DNA from: Yaniella halotolerans DSM 15476
Lineage (GTDB): Bacteria; Actinomycetota; Actinomycetes; Actinomycetales; Micrococcaceae
Assembly (NCBI RefSeq): GCF_000420805.1
Contig: NZ_ATVQ01000004.1
Span: forward strand, 144,586 to 208,585
Direction of reading: 5' to 3'
Length of the DNA stretch: 64,000 nt
This document shows positions 31,076 through 41,317 of this stretch, one piece after another (within the stretch, counting starts at the first letter, position 1; each line of letters starts with the position of its first letter). The notes beneath the pieces were generated by a model. It saw only the letters and a list, made by a program, of their open reading frames with translations, did no database searches and had not been told where the DNA came from. The translations under genes and the position numbers were made by a program.

Positions 31076-31714
31076 GTGGCTGAAACTATCGCCGGGGTGA
31101 CAATCCCCGACAGCAAGATGGCTCAGGACGCCACCGCACTAGTGCGCGACGTTGCCAATGATCTGATCTTTGACCACTCACGCAGGACGTTTCTCTTCGG
31201 CTCGTTGCGAGGCATGGAGGAAGGTTTGCGTTACGATTCGGAACTACTCTATGTCGGTGCGATGTTCCACGATCTGGGGCTCACAGATACCTATCGTCGC
31301 ACTGACCAACGGTTCGAAATCGATGCTGCCGATGTTGCCCGCGATTTCCTGAAAGAATATGGCCTGGATGGCGATGCTGCCGACACCGTGTGGGCGGCCA
31401 TTGCGTTGCACACGACGCCAGAAATTCCTCTCCATATGCAGTCCGAAGTCGCGCTAGTGACTCGCGGTGTAGAACTCGATGTATTGGGGATCGGGTACCA
31501 TTCACTCACACCCGAGCAGCGTGAAGCCGTCGTTGAAGCACATCCGCGTCCAGATTTTAAGAATAAAATCCTTGCGGCCTTCACCCACGGCCTCAAAGAC
31601 CGCCCGGAAACTACGTTTGGAAACGTCAAAGCTGATGTTCTCGAGCACTTCCTACCGGGTTTCCAACGTGGTGACTTCGTCGAGGTCATCCGCGACAACC
31701 CCTGGCCGGAATAA
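31076..31714 (+). CDS. HD domain-containing phosphohydrolase-like protein
   Basis: 212 residues, GTG start with AAAGGCAGGA upstream. The metal-binding HD motif is GAMFHDLGLT (about residue 65); the preceding histidine is in FDHSRRTF and further candidate ligands are in ALHTTPEIP. The overall pattern is that of the HD proteins related to cyanamide hydratase and to small phosphohydrolases. No substrate can be assigned. It stands between dps and a convergent ABC transporter gene. Confidence 0.82.
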   Translation: MAETIAGVTIPDSKMAQDATALVRDVANDLIFDHSRRTFLFGSLRGMEEGLRYDSELLYVGAMFHDLGLTDTYRRTDQRFEIDAADVARDFLKEYGLDGDAADTVWAAIALHTTPEIPLHMQSEVALVTRGVELDVLGIGYHSLTPEQREAVVEAHPRPDFKNKILAAFTHGLKDRPETTFGNVKADVLEHFLPGFQRGDFVEVIRDNPWPE

Positions 31715-31828
31715 GCAGAACTCGCTGATTATTCCCACCCGATTCGCTGCGCAAAGATACCATAGCGTTGATCCCAAAATGTTTCGGGAGTCATCTGTGT
31801 ACTATCCAAATCATTCTCCTGACTCGAG

Positions 31829-33682
31829 TTATTCAAACTGTGTTGCATACAGCTCGGCATACCGCTGCCCCGCAGCCAATAACTCTTGGTGCGTCCCCCG
31901 TTCAGCAATGCGGCCGTCCTCAACGACGAGAATCTCGTCAGCCTTAACAATCGTGGAGAGCCGGTGTGCAATAACCAACGCGGTGCGTGCCTCGAGTGCT
32001 TTATCTAAGGCCTGCTGTACTGCGGCTTCATTGGTGGCGTCCAACGACGCGGTCGCTTCATCCAGAATCACTGCCTCCGGGGCTGCGATCAGCAAGCGGG
32101 CTATCGCCAGGCGTTGACGCTCCCCACCGGACAGCCGGTAACCGCGCTCCCCCACAATGGTATCGAGGCCATCGGGCATCGCCCCAACCACTTCGGTTAA
32201 CCGTGCATGTTGCAGAATCTCCCAGATATGCACGTCATCGACGGCACGGTGCCCCAGGGTGAGGTTGTCGCGGATCGACGCGTGAAACAGGTGCGAATCT
32301 TGAGTCACCATACCAACGCGATCATGAATGTCTACGGCCTTAGCTTCACGTAGATCAACCCCATTGAGTTTGATGGATCCGCCGGTGACGTCATAGAGCC
32401 GAGAGACAAGACTAGCGATCGTGGATTTACCGGCCCCCGAGGAACCAACTAACGCAACGGTCTGCCCAGGATCCACGGTGAAGTTGATCCCGTGCAGCAC
32501 TTGGCCTGAGGACCGATCATCCAGGACCGCAACCTCTTCGAGACTCGCAAGAGATACCTCAGATGCCGCAGGATACTCAAAATTGACGTCCTCGAATTCA
32601 ATACGGACACCGCCTGCTGGAATCGCTTGGGGGTCCTCCGGGTCAGTGATCATCGGTTTGAGATCTAACACTTCAAAGATTCGTTCAAAGGAAACCAACG
32701 CGCTCATGAGTTCCACACGAGCGGTTGCTAGTCCTGTCAGTGGTGCATAGAGCCTTGTCAATAGCAACGCCATCGTTACGACGTCACCAGCGTTGAGGCC
32801 GCCTGTCAGTGCCTGATACCCGCCAATACCGTAAACAGCTGCCAGGGCCAGCGCTGATACCATCGTCAAGATGGTCATGAAGACTGAAGTCCACACGCTG
32901 ATCTGGACTCCGGAGGAACGCACACTATCCGCCCGAGCAGCGAAGATCTCTGACTCATGTTGCTGTTCACCAAAGAGCTTGACCAAAGTTGCACCCGGAG
33001 CGGAGAAACGTTCGGTCATCTGGTCGCCCATGGTCGCGTTACGTTTGGCACGCTCGCGAGTCAGCACCGCTAATCGGGAACCAAGTGAGCGCGCTGGGAA
33101 AAGAAACACAGGCAACAGTACAAGCGACACCAGGGTGATTTGCCATGAGGTGGTCAGCATGACGACCAGGGTTACAGCCAACGTGACGACATTCATCACC
33201 ACGGTTGGCAGCGTTCGGGCGATAGCCGTCTGGGCACCAATGACATCGTTATTGAGCCGAGACACAAGCGCGCCTGTTCGTGCACGAGTAAAGAATGCGA
33301 TAGGCATTGTCTGCACATGTGTGAAAACGGTGGTGCGCAGATCAAATATCGTACGTTCTCCAAGGGAAGCAGACTGCCATCGTGAGATCACATCGAGAAT
33401 GGCTTCAACGACTGCAACGGCTGCGATTAGCAGCGCAAGGCGGATGACGACGCCTACATCGGATCCATCAACAATCGCGTTGACAACGTCGCCTGCCAAG
33501 ATGGGCGATACGACTGTGAGAACCGCTCCGAGCGCTGAGACGGTCAGGTAGATGATCAATCTGGCGCGGTACCGCGAAATAAATGACCAGGATCGACGTA
33601 TTGTGCCCGGTTTCAGCGAGTGGCCGCCCTTACCGTATTGCATTCCACCCAGGGCAGCTCTGCCCGCATGGCTCATACTCAT
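31829..33682 (-). CDS. ABC exporter, fused permease and ATPase (ABCB type)
   Basis: 617 residues that work as a dimer in the membrane. Residues about 30-330 contain six membrane helices (LIIYLTVSALGAVLTVVSPILAGDVVNA is the first); residues about 360-610 are the ATPase with Walker A GSSGAGKST, the signature LSGGERQRLAIARLL, Walker B AVILDEAT and the H-loop IAHRLST. Half-size exporters of this type pump lipids or drugs; the substrate is not evident. A long soluble N terminus (AALGGMQYGKGGHSLKPGTIRRSW) is common in actinobacterial members. Confidence 0.92.
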   Translation of the reverse strand: MSMSHAGRAALGGMQYGKGGHSLKPGTIRRSWSFISRYRARLIIYLTVSALGAVLTVVSPILAGDVVNAIVDGSDVGVVIRLALLIAAVAVVEAILDVISRWQSASLGERTIFDLRTTVFTHVQTMPIAFFTRARTGALVSRLNNDVIGAQTAIARTLPTVVMNVVTLAVTLVVMLTTSWQITLVSLVLLPVFLFPARSLGSRLAVLTRERAKRNATMGDQMTERFSAPGATLVKLFGEQQHESEIFAARADSVRSSGVQISVWTSVFMTILTMVSALALAAVYGIGGYQALTGGLNAGDVVTMALLLTRLYAPLTGLATARVELMSALVSFERIFEVLDLKPMITDPEDPQAIPAGGVRIEFEDVNFEYPAASEVSLASLEEVAVLDDRSSGQVLHGINFTVDPGQTVALVGSSGAGKSTIASLVSRLYDVTGGSIKLNGVDLREAKAVDIHDRVGMVTQDSHLFHASIRDNLTLGHRAVDDVHIWEILQHARLTEVVGAMPDGLDTIVGERGYRLSGGERQRLAIARLLIAAPEAVILDEATASLDATNEAAVQQALDKALEARTALVIAHRLSTIVKADEILVVEDGRIAERGTHQELLAAGQRYAELYATQFE

Positions 33683-33737
33683 GAGTTATTCAATTCCCTT
33701 CACTGCTCCGCCACATGTCAACACCAAATGTTGGGAA

Positions 33738-33989
33738 CTATTCCCGGCTGGTGTTCTTGCGCATGAAACCCACAGATGCGGCGTGAGCTTTGTCGAAGGG
33801 TGCCATGCCGCCACCTTCCGCGAGGCCTGCAGCATAGCCAGCGATAAACCCAACGAGCAGGTAATCCCGTTGTGGGTCATCATTGATGTTGTGGGCGACC
33901 GTCTGGAGGGCGGCAATATCGACGGCTACGGGGTCGATTTCTAAAGACTGGAGGAGTTGGTTCGCCCACTCAGGCAGGGTTTGAGACAC
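33738..33989 (-). CDS. DUF6457-like small protein
   Basis: 83 residues, helical. LPEWANQLLQSLEIDPVAVDIAALQTVAHNI followed by YLLVGFIAGYAAG resembles the DUF6457 domain (usually L..WL..L...LGL..., LL.LA..VAH, TTFL.GLAAG), found in actinobacteria alone or beside MobA-like genes. The RPAAPLTT stretch is replaced by DDPQRDYL. No MobA gene is near, and the function is unknown. Confidence 0.6.
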   Translation of the reverse strand: MSQTLPEWANQLLQSLEIDPVAVDIAALQTVAHNINDDPQRDYLLVGFIAGYAAGLAEGGGMAPFDKAHAASVGFMRKNTSRE

Positions 33990-34011
33990 GTCATAGACTT
34001 TCTGTTAAATG

Positions 34012-34050
34012 CATCAAGGTCTCTCCTGTTTTCCAGAAGAGACCTTGATG
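34012..34050 (-). terminator. Intrinsic terminator of the NlpC/P60 gene
   Basis: Perfect 13-bp stem (CATCAAGGTCTCT) with a 13-base loop directly after the NlpC/P60 stop; a weak TTT follows on the - strand. Confidence 0.75.
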
Positions 34051-34073
34051 GTGCAGTTGTATAAAGAGAAGAC

Positions 34074-34898
34074 CTAGCCGGTGTAGGTGTAGTAACCCAT
34101 CAGTGGGTTACGAGTGACGTTGTGCAGGATGGTGCCGGTCGATGGGTTCTGTGCACCGATCATCTGGCCGTTGCCAACGTAGATGCCAACGTGACCGCCA
34201 CCGTTTTGGAAGACGAGGTCACCTGGCTGTGGACTGGAGGTACGAGTGAATTGACCCGAGCCTAGGATGGCTGAAGTGCTGGATGGAATGTTGATTCCAG
34301 CCTGTGCGTAGGCCCATGCGGTGAAACCGGAGCAGTCCCAGCCGCCCGGTCCTTTGCCGCCCCAGACGTATGGGGTGCCGATACCTGAGTAGGCAGCTGA
34401 GACAACTGCACCTAAGGAACCGGATGATGAAGGGGCTGGTGCTTCCTGAGTCTGGGTGGTCGAAGCGGTTTCAGTTTCGCTTTGAGTTTCACTCTGGCTC
34501 TGGGTGGAAGATTCGTTTGCGGTTTCGCGCGTTACCGGAGTGAGATCGGCTTCTTCAGTCGATTCGGTTTCTGGTGCTGGCTCGGGTTCTGGTTCCGTGT
34601 ACTGCGATTCAAGATCTGCACGGTTCAGGTCCAGTGCGCCAGGTTCAGCGGAGATAACATCCGCATTACGAGAAGTGCGTTCCAGCTTGAAGTTTGTGGC
34701 TGGCAGAGTCGATGTTTCACGATCAGTCTGCACAGGGGCAGCGTTAGCTGCTGGGGGTACGGCTAGAACCATGCCGGAGGCTGCTGCAAGAACTGCTGCC
34801 TGGCGGCCTGAGCGACCGATGACCTGAGTCATGGCCCCTAGCGTTGCGCCCTTCTCAGGAGTTGCACGGTGACGTGCGGTTGAAATGCGCTTCGACAC
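34074..34898 (-). CDS. Secreted NlpC/P60 peptidoglycan hydrolase
   Basis: Predicted D,L-endopeptidase that cuts stem peptides outside the cell. GTG start with GAGAGG upstream. 274 residues: a basic N terminus, a hydrophobic segment ending in PPAANAAPVQ (signal peptide, cleavage near residue 54), an acidic Ser/Thr/Glu-rich linker (about 85-155) and a C-terminal NlpC/P60 domain with the catalytic Cys in GGWDCSGFTAWAYAQAG and His in GGGHVGIYVG. No cell-wall-binding domain is seen. Related enzymes in actinobacteria act in daughter-cell separation. Confidence 0.92.
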   Translation of the reverse strand: MSKRISTARHRATPEKGATLGAMTQVIGRSGRQAAVLAAASGMVLAVPPAANAAPVQTDRETSTLPATNFKLERTSRNADVISAEPGALDLNRADLESQYTEPEPEPAPETESTEEADLTPVTRETANESSTQSQSETQSETETASTTQTQEAPAPSSSGSLGAVVSAAYSGIGTPYVWGGKGPGGWDCSGFTAWAYAQAGINIPSSTSAILGSGQFTRTSSPQPGDLVFQNGGGHVGIYVGNGQMIGAQNPSTGTILHNVTRNPLMGYYTYTG

Positions 34899-35246
34899 TT
34901 GAGTTTACCTCTCTCATGTGCTGCAAGACCTTGAGCCTCACTCCGCCATGAACATATTTATACAACTGCTATGTTTTGCCTGCCAGCCGCGGAGTACAAA
35001 GCAAACTGGTGGCCGGTGCGAAAGCCTATTCTGCTCAGGCACCGAGAGTTAGCTTAGTGCAAGCAAAACAAAATGTCACGTTCGCATAACATTTAGTTGA
35101 CAATCTTCGCTACCTGATCCGACACTTCCGCGCGTTCATGCGGCACAATTCGTATAACAACTTGTGATATTTCCATAACAGCGCGTTATTTCGGGGCAAA
35201 CGAAGCCCTATTGGACCCCATATATATTCGGTAGATCACAATTTGG
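34899..35246. other. 348-bp gap between NlpC/P60 and ideR
   Basis: AT-richer than its surroundings. It should carry the promoter of the NlpC/P60 gene; TATAAATATG on the - strand near 34955-34965 is a possible -10 region. I looked for the c-di-AMP riboswitch that often precedes such genes and could not fit it. Several TTATA/ATAAC stretches lie at 35150-35180, without a clear operator. Confidence 0.4.
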
Positions 35247-35978
35247 TTACTTGACGCGAACAACCCGAACGTGCGCTGCGGTATCGTCAGAGATCTCAAG
35301 TCCCAGATCGGAAAAATCTTGCACGTCTCCGGGAAGCTGTGGTCCGCGCTCAATCGTCCGCACGGCTACATAGCCGTCCGCGGACTCTGCAGCCAACACC
35401 GCACCAGGCTGAATGCCCGCCGCAGCAAACTGCGTGAGCAACTCTGGGTCCGTCTGGATGGCCTCAGTCAGCACTTTCACCTCGAAATTGCCTGGCTGCT
35501 CCAACGCAACGGTCAGCGGCTCGCCTTCGTACGTAGCGGGCTCAAGGCCCGTGGCGGGACCACCGAGTTCTTCAAGCAACGGGATTTGGTTGCCAAACGG
35601 CGAGCTTTCAGGTGAATCAAGCAAGACCATAAGGCGAGCTTCCACCTGATCACTCATCACATGCTCCCACCGGCACGCCTCATCATGAACATAGGGCCAG
35701 TCCAAGCCAATCACATCTGCAAGGAGCCGTTCTGCAAGGCGGTGTTTCCGCATGACCGTCGCCGCTGCGTTCAAGCCTTCATCCGTCAGTTCCAAACGAC
35801 GGTCCGATGCAACATGCAGTAAGCCGTCACGCTCCATCCGTGCCACCGTCTGCGACACCGTGGGACCGGAATGTTCCAGACGCTCGGCAATTCGCGCCCG
35901 CAACGGCGCGATGCCTTCCTCCATCAATTCATAGATGGTGCGTAAGTACATTTCAGTTGTATCGATTAGATCTACCAC
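35247..35978 (-). CDS. ideR: Iron-dependent regulator, DtxR/IdeR family
   Basis: Fe2+-activated repressor. 243 residues: winged helix VDLIDTTEMYLRTIYELMEEGIAPLRARIAERLEHSGPTVSQTVARMERDGLL (residues 1-55), metal-binding/dimerisation domain with HRLAERLLADVIGLDW and DEACRWEHVMSDQVEARL (His, Glu, Cys and Met metal ligands) and a C-terminal SH3-like domain. The GTG at 35978 is chosen by matching the well-known IdeR N terminus. Likely target in this window: dps, through the box at 30232. Confidence 0.93.
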   Translation of the reverse strand: MVDLIDTTEMYLRTIYELMEEGIAPLRARIAERLEHSGPTVSQTVARMERDGLLHVASDRRLELTDEGLNAAATVMRKHRLAERLLADVIGLDWPYVHDEACRWEHVMSDQVEARLMVLLDSPESSPFGNQIPLLEELGGPATGLEPATYEGEPLTVALEQPGNFEVKVLTEAIQTDPELLTQFAAAGIQPGAVLAAESADGYVAVRTIERGPQLPGDVQDFSDLGLEISDDTAAHVRVVRVK

Positions 35979-36208
35979 TGCCCACGTTCCTTCATCTGCG
36001 CTGCGATCTGAATGCCGCTGGACCAATTAATCCACATTTATCATACGTACCCGACCATGCTGGAACGAGACCTTATCAACAGCCTTTCGCGAAGGGCTGT
36101 CGGATTGACCACGTTGGACCTGAAAAGCAGTTCATATGACGGCTTATTGTGGAGAATTACACCTGCAACGGTCCACAATAGATCAGGTAACCTGCCACCT
36201 TCTGCTAA

Positions 36209-37342
<1,134 letters not shown>

Positions 37343-37358
37343 TCCTTCAGGGTTAAAA

Positions 37359-37412
37359 AGAATGGTGGCCGTTGGCTTGCAAGAACAGGTGCAGGCCAAC
37401 GGCCACCATTCT
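37359..37412. terminator. Bidirectional terminator between serC and the DUF3027 gene
   Basis: Perfect 18-bp stem starting AGAATGGTGGCCGTTGGC with an 18-base loop; AAAAAG before it and TCT after it suit termination in both directions between convergent genes. Confidence 0.85.
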
Positions 37413-37433
37413 GTCTAATGTGTCGTTGGGGCA

Positions 37434-38087
37434 TTAATTTTTCGAGGCTTCAGCACCCTTTGACTTATCGCCTGACTTCTTATTCTTTTTCTGGCGAGCT
37501 GCTTTTTGCTTTGCTCGACGACGCTTGGCGGCACGACGCGCCTGCTTATTCTTTTCTGAGTCGTCTTCAGTTTGCGGCTTCGGTTCCGCCCCAGACTCAT
37601 CTACGGCTTCAGCTTCGTCTTCTTGCCCATAGCCGGCCTCTTCGAGCGCTTTTGCTGGGTCTTCGCCGGCGGCAATGGCATCGAGTCGGATACGCTCTTC
37701 TTCGGACGCTCGATCCATCCAGGGCACCCACTCCGGCGCGAGAATAGAATTTTCACCTGGCAACATACCGGATTCGCACACGGTGATCACTTTGGAACGC
37801 GGTGCTCGCGCCAGCGTCGTGAAAAACTCCCAGCCGCCATAGCCGCGAACCTTCGAGGCGAACCGGTGCGTTACCACCCGCTCATCATCGACGACAACAC
37901 CGATGTGGTCGCCGATTTCAGCTTCATCCGCAAAATCTGCAAGCGCAGTACGCGCGATATCAATGGCCTCGGCCAGCGCCACATCAACCCGGGGTTTCCG
38001 GCTCACGGTGCGCGGCGGCCCAAAGGTAGCGCGGGCTTGTTCGGTTGCCGGAACGGTATCTTCTTCTATTTCATGCATCAAATGCAT
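37434..38087 (-). CDS. DUF3027 family protein
   Basis: 217 residues. The DUF3027 core runs from about residue 35 to 130 and ends in the family motif VITVCESGMLPGENSILAPEWVPWMDR. The C-terminal third is a charged tail, first acidic then a Lys/Arg-rich run (ARRAAKRRRAKQKAARQKKN), suggesting nucleic-acid contact. Its start lies inside the end of the cold-shock gene (17-base overlap), a neighbourhood conserved in actinobacteria. Function unknown. Confidence 0.88.
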   Translation of the reverse strand: MHLMHEIEEDTVPATEQARATFGPPRTVSRKPRVDVALAEAIDIARTALADFADEAEIGDHIGVVVDDERVVTHRFASKVRGYGGWEFFTTLARAPRSKVITVCESGMLPGENSILAPEWVPWMDRASEEERIRLDAIAAGEDPAKALEEAGYGQEDEAEAVDESGAEPKPQTEDDSEKNKQARRAAKRRRAKQKAARQKKNKKSGDKSKGAEASKN

Positions 38088-38454
38088 CAGCCACCCTTCT
38101 CATGATGGTGGCCATCTGCTCGGCCTGCTTGGAAGCCGGGTAGCGGCCGGAACGCAGCCCGTTGGAGGCCGAGTCAAGCATCCGAATCAAATCGTCAACG
38201 ATGCCGGCCATGTCCTGGGCTTTGGGTCTCGTGGCACGAACCACTGATGGAAGTTTATCGATTGGTTCTACCGAAAGTGCCTGTGGGCCACGCCGGGAAT
38301 CCGCAATACCGAACTCAACTCGTGTCCCCGGGCGAAGCTGGGTAACGCCTGCGGGCAAGGCCGATGCCGGCAGATGAATGTCATCGCCGTCGTCGGTGGT
38401 GATAAAACCGAATCCCTTATTATGATCGTAAAATTTTACTCTGCCGGTTGGCAT
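38071..38454 (-). CDS. Cold-shock domain protein with C-terminal extension
   Basis: 127 residues. Residues 1-65 are a cold-shock domain with the RNA-binding motif KGFGFI (RNP1) and DIHLPASAL in place of the usual DVFVH (RNP2). Residues 66-127 are a helical extension not found in classical CspA (about 67 residues), conserved next to DUF3027 in this group. The long structured leader upstream is listed separately. Confidence 0.9.
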   Translation of the reverse strand: MPTGRVKFYDHNKGFGFITTDDGDDIHLPASALPAGVTQLRPGTRVEFGIADSRRGPQALSVEPIDKLPSVVRATRPKAQDMAGIVDDLIRMLDSASNGLRSGRYPASKQAEQMATIMRRVADAFDA

Positions 38455-38492
38455 GTGTGGTCATTTCCTTTGTCACGTACGTCATTCACAAA

Positions 38493-38534
38493 GGGTTCCC
38501 GTCACGCACCATCCGGGCGCGGTTACGGGAACCC
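38493..38534 (-). promoter_or_regulatory. Stable hairpin in the cold-shock gene leader
   Basis: A perfect 10-bp outer stem (GGGTTCCCGT with ACGGGAACCC) encloses a second 6-bp stem with one G-T pair. It begins 39 bases before the csp ATG. A -10-like TATACT at 38554-38559 would start the transcript about 15 bases before the hairpin, so it should be part of the 5' leader. No gene on this strand lies upstream that would need a terminator. Confidence 0.5.
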
Positions 38535-38623
38535 CAAAAGCCTATACCAGGCAAGTATAGTGCCATTCGGAGCCGTACTTCGCAATGAGCGCTATCCTGT
38601 GCTGCAAGCGTAGAATACCCTCC

Positions 38624-38875
38624 ATGACCACATATGACCACAAGAATCTCGACGTGACACCGCTCTGGATCAGTACCGTACTGTGGCTCGGGGTCTCGAT
38701 CGTCGTGGTGTCGTTTTTGGCGCTCGTAGGCGTGCTGATCTACTACTTCGCGGGTGTCACACCGGCAATCTGGCTGTTCTGGTTGGCGCTGCTGGCTTTC
38801 CCCACCGGATTCATCCTGCTGCTCGTGGCACTGCTAGGAAACATCATGGTGCGACGTCGCCGTCAGCGTTCCTAG
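38624..38875 (+). CDS. Small two-helix membrane protein
   Basis: 83 residues with two predicted membrane helices (about residues 15-38 and 45-70) and a basic tail (VRRRRQRS). ATG 38624 is used; the ribosome site is poor (CCCTCC before it), so the transcript may be leaderless. Divergent from csp and 57 bases before the response-regulator gene. Unknown function. Confidence 0.65.
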   Translation: MTTYDHKNLDVTPLWISTVLWLGVSIVVVSFLALVGVLIYYFAGVTPAIWLFWLALLAFPTGFILLLVALLGNIMVRRRRQRS

Positions 38876-38932
38876 CAACGCATCCAGCAAACGCACAGCT
38901 GCCTCTCAGGTTAGTTTTTTTACAATAGAGGC

Positions 38933-39640
38933 ATGACGTCCCAATCTTATGAAGCAAAACTCTTAGTCGTCGATGACGAACCAAACATTCGCGAACTGCT
39001 TTCCACTTCGCTGCGGTTCGCTGGTTTCGATGTGATCGCTGCATCGAATGGCCGCGAAGCATTGGAAGCGGCCGAAACACATAATCCGGATCTGGCGGTA
39101 CTCGACGTCATGTTGCCCGATATGGACGGATTCTCCGTAACCCGTAAACTGCGGGCGACAGGTCGCCACTTTCCAGTCGTTTTCTTGACCGCACGTGACG
39201 AGACCGAGGATAAAGTCACCGGTCTTACCGTCGGTGGCGATGACTACGTCACCAAGCCATTTAGTTTGGACGAAGTCGTGGCTCGTATTCGTGCAGTACT
39301 TCGCCGTACCGCCCCCGCAGAGGACGACGAAGCGATCATGGTGGTCGATGATCTTGAGCTCGACGATGACGCTCACGAAGTACGCCGGGACGGGAATATC
39401 ATCGATCTCTCCCCCACCGAGTTCAAACTGTTGCGGTATCTCATGATGAACCCGAATCGAGTGTTGTCGAAAGCGCAAATCCTGGACCACGTCTGGGAAT
39501 ATGACTTCAACGGCGATGCCTCCATTGTGGAATCCTATATTTCATACCTGCGTCGTAAAATTGATACTGATGACCGGCCAAAAATGATCCATACCAAACG
39601 CGGTGTCGGCTACCTGCTGCGCACCTCAGACAAACGCTAA
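38933..39640 (+). CDS. OmpR-family response regulator
   Basis: 235 residues. Receiver domain 1-120 with Asp58 (VLDVMLPDMDG) as phosphoacceptor and Lys108 (YVTKPF); winged-helix DNA-binding domain from about 135 (LSPTEFKLLRYLMMNPNRVLSKAQILDHVW). Close to mycobacterial TrcR/MprA-type regulators. A TACAAT at 38921-38926 lies just 6 bases before the ATG, so the message may be leaderless. The inverted repeat GCCTCT/AGAGGC around that hexamer may be an autoregulatory site. Followed directly by its kinase. Confidence 0.92.
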   Translation: MTSQSYEAKLLVVDDEPNIRELLSTSLRFAGFDVIAASNGREALEAAETHNPDLAVLDVMLPDMDGFSVTRKLRATGRHFPVVFLTARDETEDKVTGLTVGGDDYVTKPFSLDEVVARIRAVLRRTAPAEDDEAIMVVDDLELDDDAHEVRRDGNIIDLSPTEFKLLRYLMMNPNRVLSKAQILDHVWEYDFNGDASIVESYISYLRRKIDTDDRPKMIHTKRGVGYLLRTSDKR

Positions 39641-39650
39641 TTCACGCTAC

Positions 39651-41213
39651 ATGGCCACACCGAAACCGCTGCAGTGGATAGCCCGCACCTGGCAGGCCAC
39701 ATCACTTCGCACTCAACTCACGCTGATCACCGGCGTATTGATGGCTTTAACAGTGGCCACAACTGCCCTCTTAACGGCCTCGTTATACCGTCAAGAACTT
39801 GTCCGCCAGATTGATGAAGACATTTTCACCAACCGACACAATGTGTCAATGTTTCTCACGTCCATGGGATCAGCGGGGCCCTACGATACGGGAAGCTTCC
39901 AACAGACCATCGTGCGGTTTTACGGCGAATCCTGGGATAATGAGGGCAACCTCGTGTCCCGCATTCACACCGAGGGCTCTGATGTGCCAGACATTCAACG
40001 CCTCACCGCAGAGCAAGCCGCCGAACACGGTTCTTCCTCCTTTGAGGTACCCGGCCAAAGCGACCAGCAGAGTCAGTGGCGAGTACAGATCTACCGGCTG
40101 GAATCCGATGGTGGCACCGTGGCCATTGCTTTACCGATGGACCCCGTCGAACGATCTGTCGAACGTGTAACCACCTTGGTGATCACCATCGGTTTCTTGG
40201 CAACCCTGGTCGTCACGATGATTGCTTACGGGCTCGTGACCACGGCCTTCCGTCCGCTCAACCGCGTAGAACGCACCGCAGCGGGAATCGCCGCCGGCGA
40301 CCTGTCGAAACGTGTGCCCTCAGGAGCCCCTGACACCGAGGTCGGCCGCCTGTCCCGGTCTCTGAACGCCATGCTGGCACACATCGAAATCGCGTTCCGC
40401 GCCAATGAACAGTCCGAGGAAAGAATGCGTCGTTTCGTCCAAGACGCATCCCACGAGCTTCGCACACCGTTGGTTACCATTCGTGGCTTCTCCGAGCTCT
40501 ACCGTCACGGAGCACTGTCATCGGCCGACGATGTTGGCACCGCCATGGGACGCATCGAGTCAGAGGCCAAGCGGATGACCCAGCTGGTGGAAGACCTTCT
40601 TACATTGGCGCGGTTAGACGAGCAACGAACGATGGAGTCAAAACCCATCGATCTGCTAGGCCTCGCATCTGACCTGGTTGTCGATACCCGTGCCACAGCA
40701 CAGGGTCGAAACATCACCCTCACCGGACTCGACGGCGAGTCTGGCCCCCAGCCCGCTCCCACCTTTGGTGACTCAAACCGGCTCCGTCAAGTGATTTCGA
40801 ATCTGATGACCAACGTGCTGCGTTACACCCCGGAGGATACCGACATTGAGATTGCGGTGGGAACCGAAGATCCACCACCAGGCACCACCCCTGGAGCCAA
40901 CACAACCGGTGTTCAATCGGTCATCAAACTCCGCGACCACGGTCCCGGGATTTCTGCGGAAGATGCCGAAAAAATCTTCCAGCGTTTCTACCGTGCCGAC
41001 ACGTCCCGCCACCGGGAGACCGGAGGAAGCGGACTCGGTCTAGCCATCGTTGCCGGCATCGTGAGCCAACACAAAGGCAGCGTTCGACACGAGGAAACTC
41101 CCGGAGGCGGCGCAACCATGGTTGTTCGGCTGCCCTACCATCCGCTCGATCCAAGCGACGACAAAGATGACAGCGACGAGGATTTCTCCACAGACGACCC
41201 TACCGAACAGTAA
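39651..41213 (+). CDS. Sensor histidine kinase (HAMP-HisKA-HATPase)
   Basis: 520 residues in the membrane: helix 1 about 20-42, an extracytoplasmic sensor region of about 120 residues, helix 2 about 160-185, HAMP domain, phospho-acceptor His in QDASHELRTPLVTIRGFSEL, and the ATPase boxes NLMTNVLRYTP (N), DHGPGIS (G1), FQRFYRADTSR (F) and GGSGLGLAIV (G2). The C-terminal 20 residues are acidic. The ATG at 39651 is 10 bases after the regulator's stop, with no ribosome site, so translation is probably coupled. Signal unknown. Confidence 0.92.
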   Translation: MATPKPLQWIARTWQATSLRTQLTLITGVLMALTVATTALLTASLYRQELVRQIDEDIFTNRHNVSMFLTSMGSAGPYDTGSFQQTIVRFYGESWDNEGNLVSRIHTEGSDVPDIQRLTAEQAAEHGSSSFEVPGQSDQQSQWRVQIYRLESDGGTVAIALPMDPVERSVERVTTLVITIGFLATLVVTMIAYGLVTTAFRPLNRVERTAAGIAAGDLSKRVPSGAPDTEVGRLSRSLNAMLAHIEIAFRANEQSEERMRRFVQDASHELRTPLVTIRGFSELYRHGALSSADDVGTAMGRIESEAKRMTQLVEDLLTLARLDEQRTMESKPIDLLGLASDLVVDTRATAQGRNITLTGLDGESGPQPAPTFGDSNRLRQVISNLMTNVLRYTPEDTDIEIAVGTEDPPPGTTPGANTTGVQSVIKLRDHGPGISAEDAEKIFQRFYRADTSRHRETGGSGLGLAIVAGIVSQHKGSVRHEETPGGGATMVVRLPYHPLDPSDDKDDSDEDFSTDDPTEQ

Positions 41214-41317
41214 TTATCCACAGCAGGATGGTTCCGCGGCCCCATATCCGCTGATGGTTTCTAAGCTGGCTGAACCACATCACGCTATGTGAAGTCCAAC
41301 TATCGAGGAGAACCATC

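Noticed and set aside
34899..35246. c-di-AMP (ydaO) riboswitch before the NlpC/P60 gene
   Set aside because: Such genes often carry one, and a GCTAAC stretch is present on the - strand, but the conserved core and pairing order could not be fitted.
41214..41222. TTATCCACA, a perfect DnaA box
   Set aside because: A single box in a short spacer, without a cluster, AT-rich unwinding region or origin genes.
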